A stretch of 64,000 nt of DNA, from contig NZ_CP059399.1 in NCBI RefSeq assembly GCF_013744875.1, positions 7,750,001 to 7,814,000 of the forward strand, written 5' to 3'. The notes beneath the pieces were generated by a model. It worked only from the letters and a program-made list of their open reading frames with translations, made no database searches and was not told the origin of the DNA. Every line of letters starts with the position of its first letter. The stretch's first letter is position 1. Source of the DNA: Nocardia huaxiensis. GTDB taxonomy: Bacteria > Actinomycetota > Actinomycetes > Mycobacteriales > Mycobacteriaceae. This document shows positions 19,234 to 27,870 of this stretch, piece after piece. The translations under genes and the position numbers were made by a program.

Positions 19234-21413
19234 GGCAGTTCTCCCCCGGTCGGTTTCATCCGCCGTTTCCGTCCCACTGGCGCGTCAGCCTGGTCAAGCG
19301 GCGCCATTGACGCTGAGGTTGTCGGCTTGGCAGCCGCGCGGCCCTTGCCGCCGTACAGCTCGCGGCTGCGTTGCCGAATCTGGTCGGCCAGCCCAGTCTT
19401 CGGTGGCGGCGGCAGTGTGGTGATCGCGGTCCAGCCGCTCGACTCGCCTCCCGTAACCACGCGCACATAGGCGTGATGTTTGGGCAGCATCTGGATGTCG
19501 GTGGCATCGAGTTCTGGTGCCAGCCTGGCGATGTCAGCGGCGTCCTTGGCGCTCTCCAACCGGAAGATCACCTTGGTACGCGCGTTCGAGTCGATCGACT
19601 CAAGTAGCTCGGCCGGCATCTGCTTCCGAGATTGATGGGCAAGCACCCAGGCCACGCCGTATGAACGGCTCTGGCTAAGCGCATCACCGAATGAGGTAGG
19701 TAGGTGAACGAAGTTCTGGCATTCGTCGACCACCACGAAGCCGGGCCGGTCCATAGGCAGGTCCTCGGCGGCGCGTTCCAGGGTAGCCATCCAGGTTTCG
19801 GAGACAAACAGGCTGCCGATCAGCTGCGCGGTGATTGGACCGATCAGTCCCTCATTGAGGGCAATCAGCACAACCTTGTTGTCACGGAAGATATCTCGGA
19901 ACCGATACTGCGGCCGAGCTTGGCCAAGCAGCCGGGCTACTGAGGGCCGCAGCAAGTATCGGCGCAGCTTATTCATGGGTGCGGCGATCATCGCCGCCTG
20001 GGCAGCAGGCGAGAGCTCGTTGTAGGCCGCCCAAAACCCTTCCAGTACTTCGTCATCGGATACCTTGCCGATGACCAAGCGGCGGAAGCGTTCGTCGGTC
20101 AGCAGTTTCGGGAGATCCAGCAGCGTGAAGGGCTCCTTGCGCCGTTGGCCCACGCGCCCCAGCGTCAGTAACGACGCAAGAAAGACGTCCTCCGTCCGCG
20201 GTCCCCACCCATCTGCAAAGACAGCCCTAAAGACCGCGAGCAGCCCATCAACCACGACATCAGGGTCACGGTCGCCGACATCGAGCGGGTTGAAGCCGGG
20301 AACCTGCGGATCTTCGGGGTCGACAATTACAACCCGGCCCAGCTCCCCCACCGGAATACAGCGCTCGACAACGTCATTGACGAGCTGCTTCTTCGGATCA
20401 ATCAGCAGCAAACTGCGGCCCGCCTCAATATCGGCCTTGATCTGGGCCAGTAGTACGGTGCTCTTCCCGGAACCCGTAGGGCCGAGCAGTACTTGATGCA
20501 TCAAGGAGTCCTGCGCACTGACGCCGATCGGAATATTGGTGCCGGGCAGCGCTGTGTAGCCGATGATTCGCTTTTCCTCAGTCGGCATGCGCCTGGGCAA
20601 CAGCAGCTTTGGATGCACCGGCGCAACACCGGGCAGGTCCCTCGTTCCGATCGGCCATCCCAGCACACAGGGCAACTCGGCCGCGGTCAGTCGGAGGGGC
20701 CACCGCATCGGCGGCCGCCCCTCGTTGATGACCGCAGGACGAATCCGCTTGGCGAGTAACGACGCATCCGGTGGCTTGGCGCTCGCCAGCGCGCCCATCA
20801 GGCCGCTTCCCAATCGCTTGGCGCGCTCCGGAGTCGTGGCGGTGATCCCGATGCGAAGGATGGCCCGAAAACCGTTGAGGGATAGCCTCCCTTCGATCTG
20901 CTTGGCGATGGCGGGTGGCGCCAGCTGGCGCCCCTGTGACAGGGCACGCCAGAGACTTGAGCCGGGGTCGCTCACCCGGCTACGGAGCGACCGACCCGCC
21001 AACGTGGGGCCGAGGAGTACTTGGACTGCCAGCTCCTCGTTGGCCAGTAGTCGAGCGTTGAGAGCCGACAGTAGGGCTGCGGAGGTATCCTCGGCAGCCA
21101 CTCCGAGTAGGCCGAGCAGCGCCGGCCTGACTGCTATCTCCGCTGCTGTTGTTACGTCGGCCCGCGGTCGCTCAACACCGACGGGCAGAATGGTCAGGCC
21201 GGGCAGCAGATCACAAAGGGTCCGGTGGATCCACCGAATGTGTTCTGGTAACACGCCGAGTAGGTGCCGCGTGCCACGTTGGTCAGCCCGGCATTCCAGC
21301 ACGACGAGAGGTGTGTTCGGATCGGCGGCTAGCCGCCCGAAGGGGCGCACGATGTCCTCGACACAGAGCGGCCGTGGCACGTGCAAGTGCGAGAATATCA
21401 ACCGCGCGGTCAT
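19230..21413 (-). CDS. VirD4/TraG-like DNA-transfer ATPase (type IV coupling protein family)
   Basis: A 727-residue protein. Walker A GPTGSGKST is near residue 315, followed by LLIDPKKQLV. Walker B is FVVVDECQNF near 590, then a VLAHQSRKQ segment, as in TraG/VirD4 and HerA-like ATPases. The N-terminal ~270 residues are soluble-looking, without the two membrane helices of classical VirD4, and the C-terminus is basic. Such pumps bring DNA to a mating channel. No VirB4, VirB6 or relaxase gene is visible nearby, so its partner may be the membrane/VWA proteins upstream (inference). The start overlaps the preceding stop as ATGA. Confidence 0.85.
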   Translation of the reverse strand: MTARLIFSHLHVPRPLCVEDIVRPFGRLAADPNTPLVVLECRADQRGTRHLLGVLPEHIRWIHRTLCDLLPGLTILPVGVERPRADVTTAAEIAVRPALLGLLGVAAEDTSAALLSALNARLLANEELAVQVLLGPTLAGRSLRSRVSDPGSSLWRALSQGRQLAPPAIAKQIEGRLSLNGFRAILRIGITATTPERAKRLGSGLMGALASAKPPDASLLAKRIRPAVINEGRPPMRWPLRLTAAELPCVLGWPIGTRDLPGVAPVHPKLLLPRRMPTEEKRIIGYTALPGTNIPIGVSAQDSLMHQVLLGPTGSGKSTVLLAQIKADIEAGRSLLLIDPKKQLVNDVVERCIPVGELGRVVIVDPEDPQVPGFNPLDVGDRDPDVVVDGLLAVFRAVFADGWGPRTEDVFLASLLTLGRVGQRRKEPFTLLDLPKLLTDERFRRLVIGKVSDDEVLEGFWAAYNELSPAAQAAMIAAPMNKLRRYLLRPSVARLLGQARPQYRFRDIFRDNKVVLIALNEGLIGPITAQLIGSLFVSETWMATLERAAEDLPMDRPGFVVVDECQNFVHLPTSFGDALSQSRSYGVAWVLAHQSRKQMPAELLESIDSNARTKVIFRLESAKDAADIARLAPELDATDIQMLPKHHAYVRVVTGGESSGWTAITTLPPPPKTGLADQIRQRSRELYGGKGRAAAKPTTSASMAPLDQADAPVGRKRRMKPTGGELP

Positions 21414-21625
21414 GGCCGGATTCCCTTTTGTGACTTGCCTTTCGAAGTTTCCTCGACCGGCACAGCCTGTGATTTAGAGGGTTTCGCCGCAGCATCAGCC
21501 ATCTCCGCGGCCAAGTCGAGCAGGGCGCGAGCGAGGAGGAAGGTGTCCGGCGGGTCATGGCGCTCACTCCGGATGTAGATCCGGCGTTCGCTTGACTTGC
21601 GGTACCTGCGCTTGGAACTGCTCAT
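21410..21625 (-). CDS. Small basic protein preceding the VirD4-like gene (71 aa)
   Basis: Start chosen at the ATG behind GGAAGGAGG; the longer open frame lacks a site. The N-terminus is strongly basic (KRRYRKSSERRIYIRSERHD), then comes a helix (FLLARALLDLAAEMADAA) and a charged tail. It overlaps the ATPase start by 4 bases. No family recognised; perhaps a DNA-binding adaptor for the ATPase. Confidence 0.6.
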   Translation of the reverse strand: MSSSKRRYRKSSERRIYIRSERHDPPDTFLLARALLDLAAEMADAAAKPSKSQAVPVEETSKGKSQKGIRP

Positions 21626-21791
21626 CAACGCCTCCTTCCATGACGCATCGCGGGGGATCGCCTCCATCCCGCCATAGTCATAAAGTCGGCAATGAGTCCC
21701 CATCCATCTATGACGAACCGCGAAGCGCGTTGCAATGAAATTTGTATATTCCACAACAGAAAACCAGCCGCATTTAAGAAATAGTTAACGT

Positions 21792-21992
21792 TTACCACGG
21801 CCGCCTCCTTGACTTCCAAATGGCGATGCCGAGCACGACGGCGCCGATGACCAAGCCAGCGACCACCAGCCACACCCAGATCCGGCTCAGCAGGTCGATG
21901 GCCACGATTAATGCGACGGCGGCAAAGAGCACGAGCAGGCTGGCGTTGAAAAACCATTGAATGGGATCCTTGCGTGGGTCACGGTCGCTCAT
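21792..21992 (-). CDS. Small membrane protein with two TM helices (66 aa)
   Basis: Start at the ATG overlapping the methylase stop, after GGGGGTGGG. The sequence is an acidic/basic N-terminus (MSDRDPRKD), two hydrophobic helices (residues ~15-33 and ~38-58) and a basic tail (KSRRRPW), giving an N-in/C-in hairpin. It could be a membrane component of the transfer apparatus. No family recognised. Confidence 0.65.
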   Translation of the reverse strand: MSDRDPRKDPIQWFFNASLLVLFAAVALIVAIDLLSRIWVWLVVAGLVIGAVVLGIAIWKSRRRPW

Positions 21993-22570
21993 TCCCACCC
22001 CCTTGGTCTCCGCTTCTCCGATGGCACCGGATAACCAGTGATGGCGATATCGGAACGGACCTCCAGCCCCCAGGCGTCCCACCCAGGTTGGCGTCGCCGT
22101 GCAAACAGCTCCAGATACGGGCCCCTGCTGACCCGCTCGATGATGGCGTACTGTTCTTCCGGCTTGTGGCTGTGATCTTGCACCGGCGCGAACGTCCAGG
22201 TTGGCTGACCTCGGAAGTTCACTGGCGCGTCGCCACGCGTGCCGAGGATCAGATGCTCGGTCATATTGCGTAGGTAGACACCCAGCCCGAGTCGTGTCTT
22301 CACCCAGGTGAGTGGTGAGCGCGGCGTGAAGCCCCACGCCTCCAGGACGTCGTAGCCATACCGAAGGGTGGCGTTAGTGACCCAAACCCAACAATGGCTA
22401 TCATCTTCGGCCAGTTCGGATACAGGCAGCGCCTTGATTTTGTCCAGCGTCATCAACGGGTAGTGATGAATTGCCCCGCGCCCTCCCTGCTGGTAGATAT
22501 CCCAAGGTGGGTCCGCCAATATGCAGTGGTAACGCTGCGCTGGCGATGTCTGACTATTTATTTCGGTCAC
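21989..22570 (-). CDS. MT-A70 family DNA adenine N6-methyltransferase
   Basis: A 193-residue protein with the catalytic motif DPPW near residue 20, followed by the MTLDKIKALPV and HCWVWVTNATLRYGYDVLEAWGF segments typical of the MT-A70 family, and WVKTRLGLGVYLRNMTEH. The protein length is that of the short phage/plasmid members. These methylate adenine in DNA (beta-class), often to protect incoming mobile DNA from host restriction. No cognate nuclease is adjacent. The start is a GTG after GGAG. Confidence 0.88.
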   Translation of the reverse strand: MTEINSQTSPAQRYHCILADPPWDIYQQGGRGAIHHYPLMTLDKIKALPVSELAEDDSHCWVWVTNATLRYGYDVLEAWGFTPRSPLTWVKTRLGLGVYLRNMTEHLILGTRGDAPVNFRGQPTWTFAPVQDHSHKPEEQYAIIERVSRGPYLELFARRRQPGWDAWGLEVRSDIAITGYPVPSEKRRPRGWE

Positions 22571-22793
22571 GGGTAGTACTCCTTCTCCCCCGAAATTGAC
22601 GCGCGAATCCTTCGTAGAAACTCATGTGTTTGCACCGAAGAGGTTGACTGCGCGGCTGTCTCCAGTAAAAGACGGCCAGGTTGTGAGGCTCAATCGTCCG
22701 ATCGGCCGACGAGTCGCCCCGTGAGACGCTAGCGTCCTGACCATTCCCCCGGTCCACTCCCGCACTATTCCCAGGGTCGGGAGCGTCTTTCAT
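22554..22793 (-). CDS. Hypothetical protein (79 aa)
   Basis: An open frame filling the gap between two genes on the same strand and overlapping the methylase start by 17 bases. There is no clear ribosome site before the ATG. The N-terminal half is polar and low-complexity; the C-terminal half is basic (WRQPRSQPLRCKHMSFYEGFARQFRGRR). Coding status is supported mainly by position in the operon. Confidence 0.4.
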   Translation of the reverse strand: MKDAPDPGNSAGVDRGNGQDASVSRGDSSADRTIEPHNLAVFYWRQPRSQPLRCKHMSFYEGFARQFRGRRSTTRDRNK

Positions 22794-22805
22794 GTTGTGT
22801 AATGC

Positions 22806-23099
22806 TCAACGCCGTCGGGCCAAGCGCAGCGGCGCACTGTCCGGCTGCGGCCAGCAGCGCAGCCACGTCACGGTGGAGGTGGCCACGATGGTGGCGAGAT
22901 CGGTGACGCGCCGGGCGGATTCGGGTGCCCGCGCCCCATAGGTGTCGAGCAGCTCGGTGATCTCCGTCAGCGCGCGGGTGAGTAGCGCAACTGCGGTCTG
23001 CACCAGGTGCTCGCTGGTGCGCGCATCGTCACCCGCCGGCACTTCGAGATGGAACTCGCTCGGCGCCTCGGAATCGTTGTGGTCGTGGGAATTTCGCAT
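22806..23099 (-). CDS. Small protein of the W-x-R-x-WP repeat family (97 aa)
   Basis: Start chosen at the ATG after AGGAAG. After a polar N-terminus the segment VPAGDDARTSEHLVQTAVAL onward, with RAPESA in the middle and VTWLRCWPQ at the end, follows the same ~70-residue pattern as the genes at 23229-23474 and 26320-26877. The pattern is two amphipathic helices with an Ala-Pro turn and a terminal W-x-R-x-WP. No known family recognised. Three such genes in one operon suggest a structural role. Confidence 0.6.
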   Translation of the reverse strand: MRNSHDHNDSEAPSEFHLEVPAGDDARTSEHLVQTAVALLTRALTEITELLDTYGARAPESARRVTDLATIVATSTVTWLRCWPQPDSAPLRLARRR

Positions 23100-23228
23100 C
23101 TTAGATAGCTTCCTGTGGATGGGTGGGTGCAGGTGGTTCGCCAACTCGGCTCCAATAGAGGAATGCCGGACAGCTGGGCAGGATCTGCCGGGGTGGTGCA
23201 CCCGCGCCTGCCCCGGCAGGGCTGACGG

Positions 23229-23474
23229 CTACTTTGGCCAGTTCCGGACCCAGTTCAGGACTTCCTGGGCAATGACGGCGTCAAAGTCCATGGCGTGCTC
23301 GGCACTCGTCGGGGCCGCGTCGTAGCGTTCGTTCAGGAAAGCGTGCAGTCGGTCGCTGAAGCGCAGCATGTTCGTCACCACGTAGTTGGCGATCTCGCTG
23401 GCCACATCGACGTAGTCGGTCTCGGGCACCGTGGGCTGTAACTCGTCTGCCAGCTGAATCTTGGTAGTGGACAT
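23229..23474 (-). CDS. Small protein of the W-x-R-x-WP repeat family (81 aa)
   Basis: ATG preceded by AGGAGA. The protein is a single repeat unit: LADELQPTVPETD, then a helix (ASEIANYVVTNMLRF), RYDAAPTSAEHAM and the end EVLNWVRNWPK. The same landmarks recur in the first unit of the 26320-26877 protein (LADDLKPMVP, CEAAPTIAAYA, VLDWIRQWP). Acidic overall, no membrane segment. Function unknown. Confidence 0.65.
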   Translation of the reverse strand: MSTTKIQLADELQPTVPETDYVDVASEIANYVVTNMLRFSDRLHAFLNERYDAAPTSAEHAMDFDAVIAQEVLNWVRNWPK

Positions 23475-23560
23475 AGCGTCTCCTAAAGTTGGTGTGGGAT
23501 AGAGGATTTGGTGGTCCAGGCGGCTTCCGGCCGCCCGGACCGGTGGTGTGGCGAAGAAGA

Positions 23561-24262
23561 TCAGCCGGTGGCCACGCCGACACGGTGTTCGGTCAAACTG
23601 GCGAGCAGCGCCCGCGCCACTTCACCCGCCTCGCTTGAGCCGCCAACATTCGTCACAGTGACGCCCGGATCTGAGGTCAGGACGAGCGGCGGATTGGCGG
23701 TAAGCACCACCGCATGCACCGCCCCGGGGAACTCCGCGAGCTCGCTCAATACGGCGTCCGGCTGCCTATCGGTCAACAGGAAGTCGCTGAATACCACCAG
23801 CTGCACCTGCCCGCCGTCGAACTCCTCGGCCATTGCCTCTGCGGCGGTGAGTGCAGGTGCGAGGTCGCTGGTACCGAAAGCACCGATCGGCTCCGCCAGT
23901 CCCCGTACAAGGCGTCGGAGGCCCCGGCCACGAAGTCGCGTAACCGGAACATCCTGCGGTGTGGGGCAGTCGAAGTGCAGGACGGCACCGAACTCCTTGC
24001 CGCATGTACAGGCCACCGCCAGATGCCGCAGGGCGAGCTGCGCCTCCCGATAACGCTGGGAGACCGGATCATTGCCGCCGAGGCCGGCGACGCTGCCCGA
24101 GTCATCAAAAATCGCGATGGTGAGCGTCTTCTCACCTGAACAGCGCCCCGGATGCGGCAGGCTGAATCCCATTGCTTCCGAGCGCTTTCCGGGGACGAAG
24201 GTGACACCGTTGTCACCTTCACCGATGAGCCGCGCGCGCCGAAGCCGAGCGTGAGGCAGCAT
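23561..24262 (-). CDS. von Willebrand factor A domain protein
   Basis: A 233-residue protein with a metal-ion-dependent adhesion site: DDSGSV near residue 54 (DxSxS), a conserved Thr/Ser in the GTSDLAPAL segment, and LVVFSDFLL as the third site. A short N-terminal stretch (LIGEGDNGVTFVPG) precedes the domain. VWA domains mediate protein assembly. The start overlaps the membrane-protein stop (TAATG). With the membrane protein and the VWA-like lipoprotein it forms a set spanning cytoplasm, membrane and exterior. Confidence 0.8.
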   Translation of the reverse strand: MLPHARLRRARLIGEGDNGVTFVPGKRSEAMGFSLPHPGRCSGEKTLTIAIFDDSGSVAGLGGNDPVSQRYREAQLALRHLAVACTCGKEFGAVLHFDCPTPQDVPVTRLRGRGLRRLVRGLAEPIGAFGTSDLAPALTAAEAMAEEFDGGQVQLVVFSDFLLTDRQPDAVLSELAEFPGAVHAVVLTANPPLVLTSDPGVTVTNVGGSSEAGEVARALLASLTEHRVGVATG

Positions 24263-25371
24263 TAGACCACCGCCCCGTTCGACTCGGGCACTGCCACCTG
24301 CCGCGGCTTGCGGCCGATCTCGCCCACACCCGGCCCGTGGCCGACAATGTCCGGGTTCTGCTGCAGCGCCTCGAACTTCAGCGCCGAAATCCGGGCGGCG
24401 GCCGCCTCACCATGCAGGCGATGTTCGTCCCGGATAAGAGCGCTCCGGGCCGCGGCTCGCTCAGCACGCCGAACCGTCCACGACCACGTCATCCGGGTGT
24501 GGGCCCGAAGCTCACGGCGATATGCCTGCCGAGCCGCATCGATCTTGTCGGCCACCGCGTCGGCGTGTCGGTAACTGTTCCACCAGCTACCGACCGCAAC
24601 CGCGCACGCGAAGGTGCCGTACACCATGCCCGCGGTCTCCCCCTCAACGCTCGCGCGCAGCGAGTAGATGCCGATCGCAACGGACACCGCGATGAACATC
24701 GACACCACGGTGACTATGAGGACCAACCGCCGGGCGGATATCGGGCCGAAGAGCACGGTCCGATAGGGCGCCAGCTCGGGAACCAGCGCCCCGTCTTCGG
24801 ACTGCCGTTCCTGGGCCGCCTTGAGGTACTTGAATTCCGCACCAGCCAACCCCGCGAGCACCGTAGTCACGCTGACCGAAAGGGCTTGCAGGCCAGCGAG
24901 CATCGGTACCTCGCCGTAGGCAACCGCCGCCCCGGTGATCCCCGCGATGTCGCCGCCGAGCAGCAGGATCCAGATCAGGAAGTAGACCCAGCGCGATCCC
25001 GCCTTCCGCTTAACGAACGGACTCAGCAGGGTGAGGGCCTTCAGAAAGTTGTCCCGCGCGGCGACGACGAGCGGTGCGTTGATGCCGACCAATTCGTGTC
25101 CGACCGCGCGGCCGAGCTCCAACCCGGCGGCCGTCGTCACACTTTGGTGCGCCGCGGCTTCGCCAGCCGCCGCATGCTCCCGCAGCTGCTCGATCGCCAG
25201 TTCGTCGAACTCTTGCTCCAGGTAGGTTTGCGGCACCGTATTCGGCCGGGCTACAGCCGAGGCTTCTCGAACCGGAACCATCCGGGTGCGCTGCACCTTT
25301 GTGCTCATTGCCGCGCCCAGGTGGTCGGCACTGCGAATGCGCTTCGGGCGGAACGAAATACGCATTGTCAT
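24262..25371 (-). CDS. Multi-pass membrane protein of the element backbone
   Basis: A 369-residue protein. The start ATG overlaps the upstream stop (TGATG); a GTG one codon earlier is possible. An Ala/Glu-rich helical N-terminal ~130 residues precedes about four hydrophobic segments (WVYFLIWILLLGGDIAGITGA, LQALSVSVTTVLAGLAGA, LVLIVTVVSMFIAVSVAIGI and VYGTFACAVAVGSWW), followed by a long basic coiled C-terminus. No family recognised. Candidate channel or scaffold between the two VWA-type proteins. Confidence 0.75.
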   Translation of the reverse strand: MTMRISFRPKRIRSADHLGAAMSTKVQRTRMVPVREASAVARPNTVPQTYLEQEFDELAIEQLREHAAAGEAAAHQSVTTAAGLELGRAVGHELVGINAPLVVAARDNFLKALTLLSPFVKRKAGSRWVYFLIWILLLGGDIAGITGAAVAYGEVPMLAGLQALSVSVTTVLAGLAGAEFKYLKAAQERQSEDGALVPELAPYRTVLFGPISARRLVLIVTVVSMFIAVSVAIGIYSLRASVEGETAGMVYGTFACAVAVGSWWNSYRHADAVADKIDAARQAYRRELRAHTRMTWSWTVRRAERAAARSALIRDEHRLHGEAAAARISALKFEALQQNPDIVGHGPGVGEIGRKPRQVAVPESNGAVV

Positions 25372-26213
25372 CACCGTCCCGCCGCATCAGTCACCACGGT
25401 GCAGCGCGCCGCGCCGGTCGCCATGCACACCTCGGTGAAGAACACCTTCAGGCCGTCCACATAGGCGGTCGGCGGCGCCGGATTGGCCGTCTTGCCGATG
25501 CTGGTGAACTGCACCACCGCGCCCGGCAACTCCGGCACGGTGACCTGCCCGGCCAACACCTTCGCCCGTTCCGGCGTCAGCGCCGGGTCGGTGAGATCGA
25601 AGCCCTCGGACTGCACACCATCCGTCACAACCAGCATGTCGAGCATGAAGCGCGAGCCGTACGGAGAAAGCTGAGCGAGGTATTCGGCGCTCATCCCGAA
25701 CTGCGCCGTGATGTCGCTGCCGGTGAGCGGCAACGTGGCCGCCGCGTCCGGGAGGTTCCTGCGGATCTCCGCCATGATGTCCTCGGTCATGGCCGGCTCG
25801 CGGCGAAGCCGCGCATTCTCGGTGGCGCCGGGCAGCTTCAGCTCACCGTCGTATACCGCCGCCGTCGACGCAGAAGAGCCGGAGAAGACCTCGACGCGCA
25901 GGTGGCCGCCGCAGATCAGGGTGCGGCGCACCTGCTGCCGAACCGGGTCAAGACGGCCGGCATCGGCCGCAATCGGGCGCATATGGGTCGACACGTCGAT
26001 CGCCGCGCGGCCGGCGACCGAACGGCCGGAGGGACAGGCGTCGGCGATCTGCTTGCCGTCGGACAGGCTGACCGGGCCGGTGCTGGCGCCGCAGCCGACG
26101 ACCAGCATCACCGCGAGGAAGATGCTGGCCATCACTACGGTTCGCACCAAGCGCGAGCGGGAAAGCGTCCTCGCGGCGAACCGTGCCGCCAGTAGGGTGA
26201 GGGGGGCCATCAT
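25371..26213 (-). CDS. Membrane-anchored VWA-like lipoprotein
   Basis: A 280-residue protein from an ATG-ATG behind AAAGGAG. The basic N-terminus and hydrophobic segment end in LVVGCGAS, a plausible lipobox. The outer part has a degenerate VWA pattern: AIDVSTHM (DxSx-, last Ser replaced by His) and MLVVTDGVQSEGFD. The paired Cys include LICGGH and CMATGAARC. The stop overlaps the next gene. It may contact partners at the cell surface; unknown function. Confidence 0.7.
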   Translation of the reverse strand: MMAPLTLLAARFAARTLSRSRLVRTVVMASIFLAVMLVVGCGASTGPVSLSDGKQIADACPSGRSVAGRAAIDVSTHMRPIAADAGRLDPVRQQVRRTLICGGHLRVEVFSGSSASTAAVYDGELKLPGATENARLRREPAMTEDIMAEIRRNLPDAAATLPLTGSDITAQFGMSAEYLAQLSPYGSRFMLDMLVVTDGVQSEGFDLTDPALTPERAKVLAGQVTVPELPGAVVQFTSIGKTANPAPPTAYVDGLKVFFTEVCMATGAARCTVVTDAAGR

Positions 26214-26319
26214 GCTGAACTCCTTTGCTTCTAATTTCGGAAGGTTGGAAGAGGGGGAGGAAATTGCTGGTGGTGCTTGCCGCCTGGTGCCGGACGGCCA
26301 TCCGGCACCAGGCGCGTCG

Positions 26320-26877
26320 TTACTCCGGCCAGCTGAGTGCCCAAACACCCAGCAGCCGCAGATAACTCGTGCTCAGATTCCAGGCATGATCGGCACTGGC
26401 CGGTGCGGCGGCGTACTGGCTGTTGGCGAAGATGGTGATCTCTGCACGCAGCTCGCGGACCATCCGGAAGACGAAGGCCGTGATTTCGTACACGGTTTCG
26501 GGGTCGTCGCTCTCCGGGATCGCCAGGCCACTGCCCGTGGGCTTGGTGGCGGCCCGCGCCGAGGTGTCGATGGCGTCCTGCTGGGTGGCGTTGAAGTCCG
26601 GGTCGATCTCGGCGGCCTCAGTTGGCCACTGCCGAATCCAATCCAGGACACCGGTGTTCATAGCGCCGGACAGCTCCCAGGCGTACGCGGCGATGGTCGG
26701 AGCCGCCTCGCAGTGACCGCTGAGGAACCGGCGCAGCTTGGTGTCGAAGACGGTCTGCTGCGCGAGGGCGAAGTTGGCGATCGCCGAGGCGGCAGCCGGA
26801 TCGTCGCCGGGCGGCACCATCGGCTTCAGGTCGTCGGCCAGGCCGATCTGGACGTACGAGATGGAATCGGAAGACAT
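26320..26877 (-). CDS. Two-unit W-x-R-x-WP repeat protein (185 aa)
   Basis: ATG behind AGGAGC. The first unit is LADDLKPMVPPGDD to VLDWIRQWP (residues ~12-85). A linker follows, then a diverged second unit from IPESDDPETVYEITAF, with YAAAPASADHAW, to GVWALSWPE at the very end. It is related to the single-unit proteins at 23229-23474 and 22806-23099. It is the first gene of the long minus-strand operon that runs toward the integrase, downstream of the iteron-like array. Confidence 0.65.
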   Translation of the reverse strand: MSSDSISYVQIGLADDLKPMVPPGDDPAAASAIANFALAQQTVFDTKLRRFLSGHCEAAPTIAAYAWELSGAMNTGVLDWIRQWPTEAAEIDPDFNATQQDAIDTSARAATKPTGSGLAIPESDDPETVYEITAFVFRMVRELRAEITIFANSQYAAAPASADHAWNLSTSYLRLLGVWALSWPE

Positions 26878-26983
26878 GCGTGTGCTCCTAGAAGTGGTGG
26901 CCGAGTGGCCGAAAAGTCGCAACGAGGTGTTGCCGATCGGGAGCTGTGACGCTCCCTGCTGGACAAGGTCAAGGTTTACCAAC

Positions 26984-27146
26984 CGCAAACTTGCGCGCCA
27001 AGAGAGATCGAATTTGCGCACCAAAGTCGTAAAGTCTTGCAGCTCAGAGCGTTTAAGTGTGAGTTGTCCGCACGCTTGCGGACAGCGCGCAAACTGTCCA
27101 CGGGCTCTCGGATCGACTTTGCGTAGCGCTTTGCGGTGACTTTGCG
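26984..27146. repeat. Iteron-like TTGCG array with DnaA-box-like sites (candidate origin or operator)
   Basis: Three direct repeats CTTTGCG start at 27117, 27129 and 27140, spaced 12 and 11 bp, about one helical turn. Related TTGCG copies lie at 26991 (as CGCAAACTTGCG dyad from 26984), 27014 and 27076. A hairpin TGTCCGC/GCGGACA lies at 27065-27084. TTGTCCGCA at 27064-27072 and CTGTCCACG at 27094-27102 differ from the actinobacterial DnaA box TTGTCCACA by one and two bases. The array sits in a 360-base gene-free gap before the backbone operon. It may be a plasmid-like origin or a repressor site; not decidable here. Confidence 0.5.
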
Positions 27147-27158
27147 GCCAAAGGAGAA

Positions 27159-27186
27159 GCCCGCTCCCCGATATCGGGGTGCGGGC
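27159..27186 (-). terminator. Terminator-like hairpin downstream of the 27238-27870 gene
   Basis: A 28-bp near-perfect palindrome with arms GCCCGCxCCCCGAT and its complement (one mismatch pair), 52 bases after the minus-strand stop and followed on that strand by TTCTCCTTT. Confidence 0.6.
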
Positions 27187-27237
27187 ATGCGTGGGCGCGC
27201 GGGGTGGATGTGGTGATGGTTAGACCGGATACACCCC

Positions 27238-27870
27238 CTAACCGGAGGCCGGTCCCCACTTGTCGATGTTGCTGCGGTCCGGAGGCTGGCGGTAGTTGAC
27301 CACCGGCCAGCTGCCGCCGCATCCGGCGACGAGCCAGACGATTCTGCCGAACTCCTTCTCTTTGGGTGTGGCCTCCGGTGTCTCGTTGTTGTGTTGCCAG
27401 AAGCGCGGTAAGACATCGGTGATACGGCGGGGTATGCGCTCAATCTCCTTGCCGGTCTTGGGGTCCCGCTCGACATGGTCGAGTTTGGCCGGGTCCTTCA
27501 ACAGCGCGTCGATGATGGCCACGTAGATGGTCGGCACCAGTTGGACAAACTCGTGCCAGATGTCCTCGGCGCGTTCCGGGTTGAGCCACGGGAACGGTGT
27601 GCCGGAGAACAGATTCGTTCGAAGCGATGCAAGCCAAGAATCGAAATAACTCCACAGATCGGTCGGCGTGTTCTCCGGTCCGTCTTCGGTCCAATCCGAA
27701 TAGTGCTGCCAATGTTCGAAGAATTGGTCACGTACTGCAGTGATCTGAATGGCAACATTGGTCACGACTCGTGGCTCGTTATTGCCGTACAGGCGGCGAA
27801 ATAATTGCACCGCCCGCTCCTCGGTGGTAATCCCCGAAAGGGGCAATTGCGGCATCCCTTCTTGCGTCAT
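27238..27870 (-). CDS. Hypothetical protein (210 aa)
   Basis: Start chosen at the ATG after GAGAGGAA. The protein is rich in Trp and aromatic residues (FFEHWQHYSDW, LWSYFDSWL, FPWLNPERAEDIWHEFV) with a charged segment HVERDPKTGKEIERIPRR, and no membrane helix. No family recognised. Divergent from the plus-strand membrane protein at 28030 across ~160 bases of AT-rich DNA that should hold both promoters. Confidence 0.65.
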   Translation of the reverse strand: MTQEGMPQLPLSGITTEERAVQLFRRLYGNNEPRVVTNVAIQITAVRDQFFEHWQHYSDWTEDGPENTPTDLWSYFDSWLASLRTNLFSGTPFPWLNPERAEDIWHEFVQLVPTIYVAIIDALLKDPAKLDHVERDPKTGKEIERIPRRITDVLPRFWQHNNETPEATPKEKEFGRIVWLVAGCGGSWPVVNYRQPPDRSNIDKWGPASG

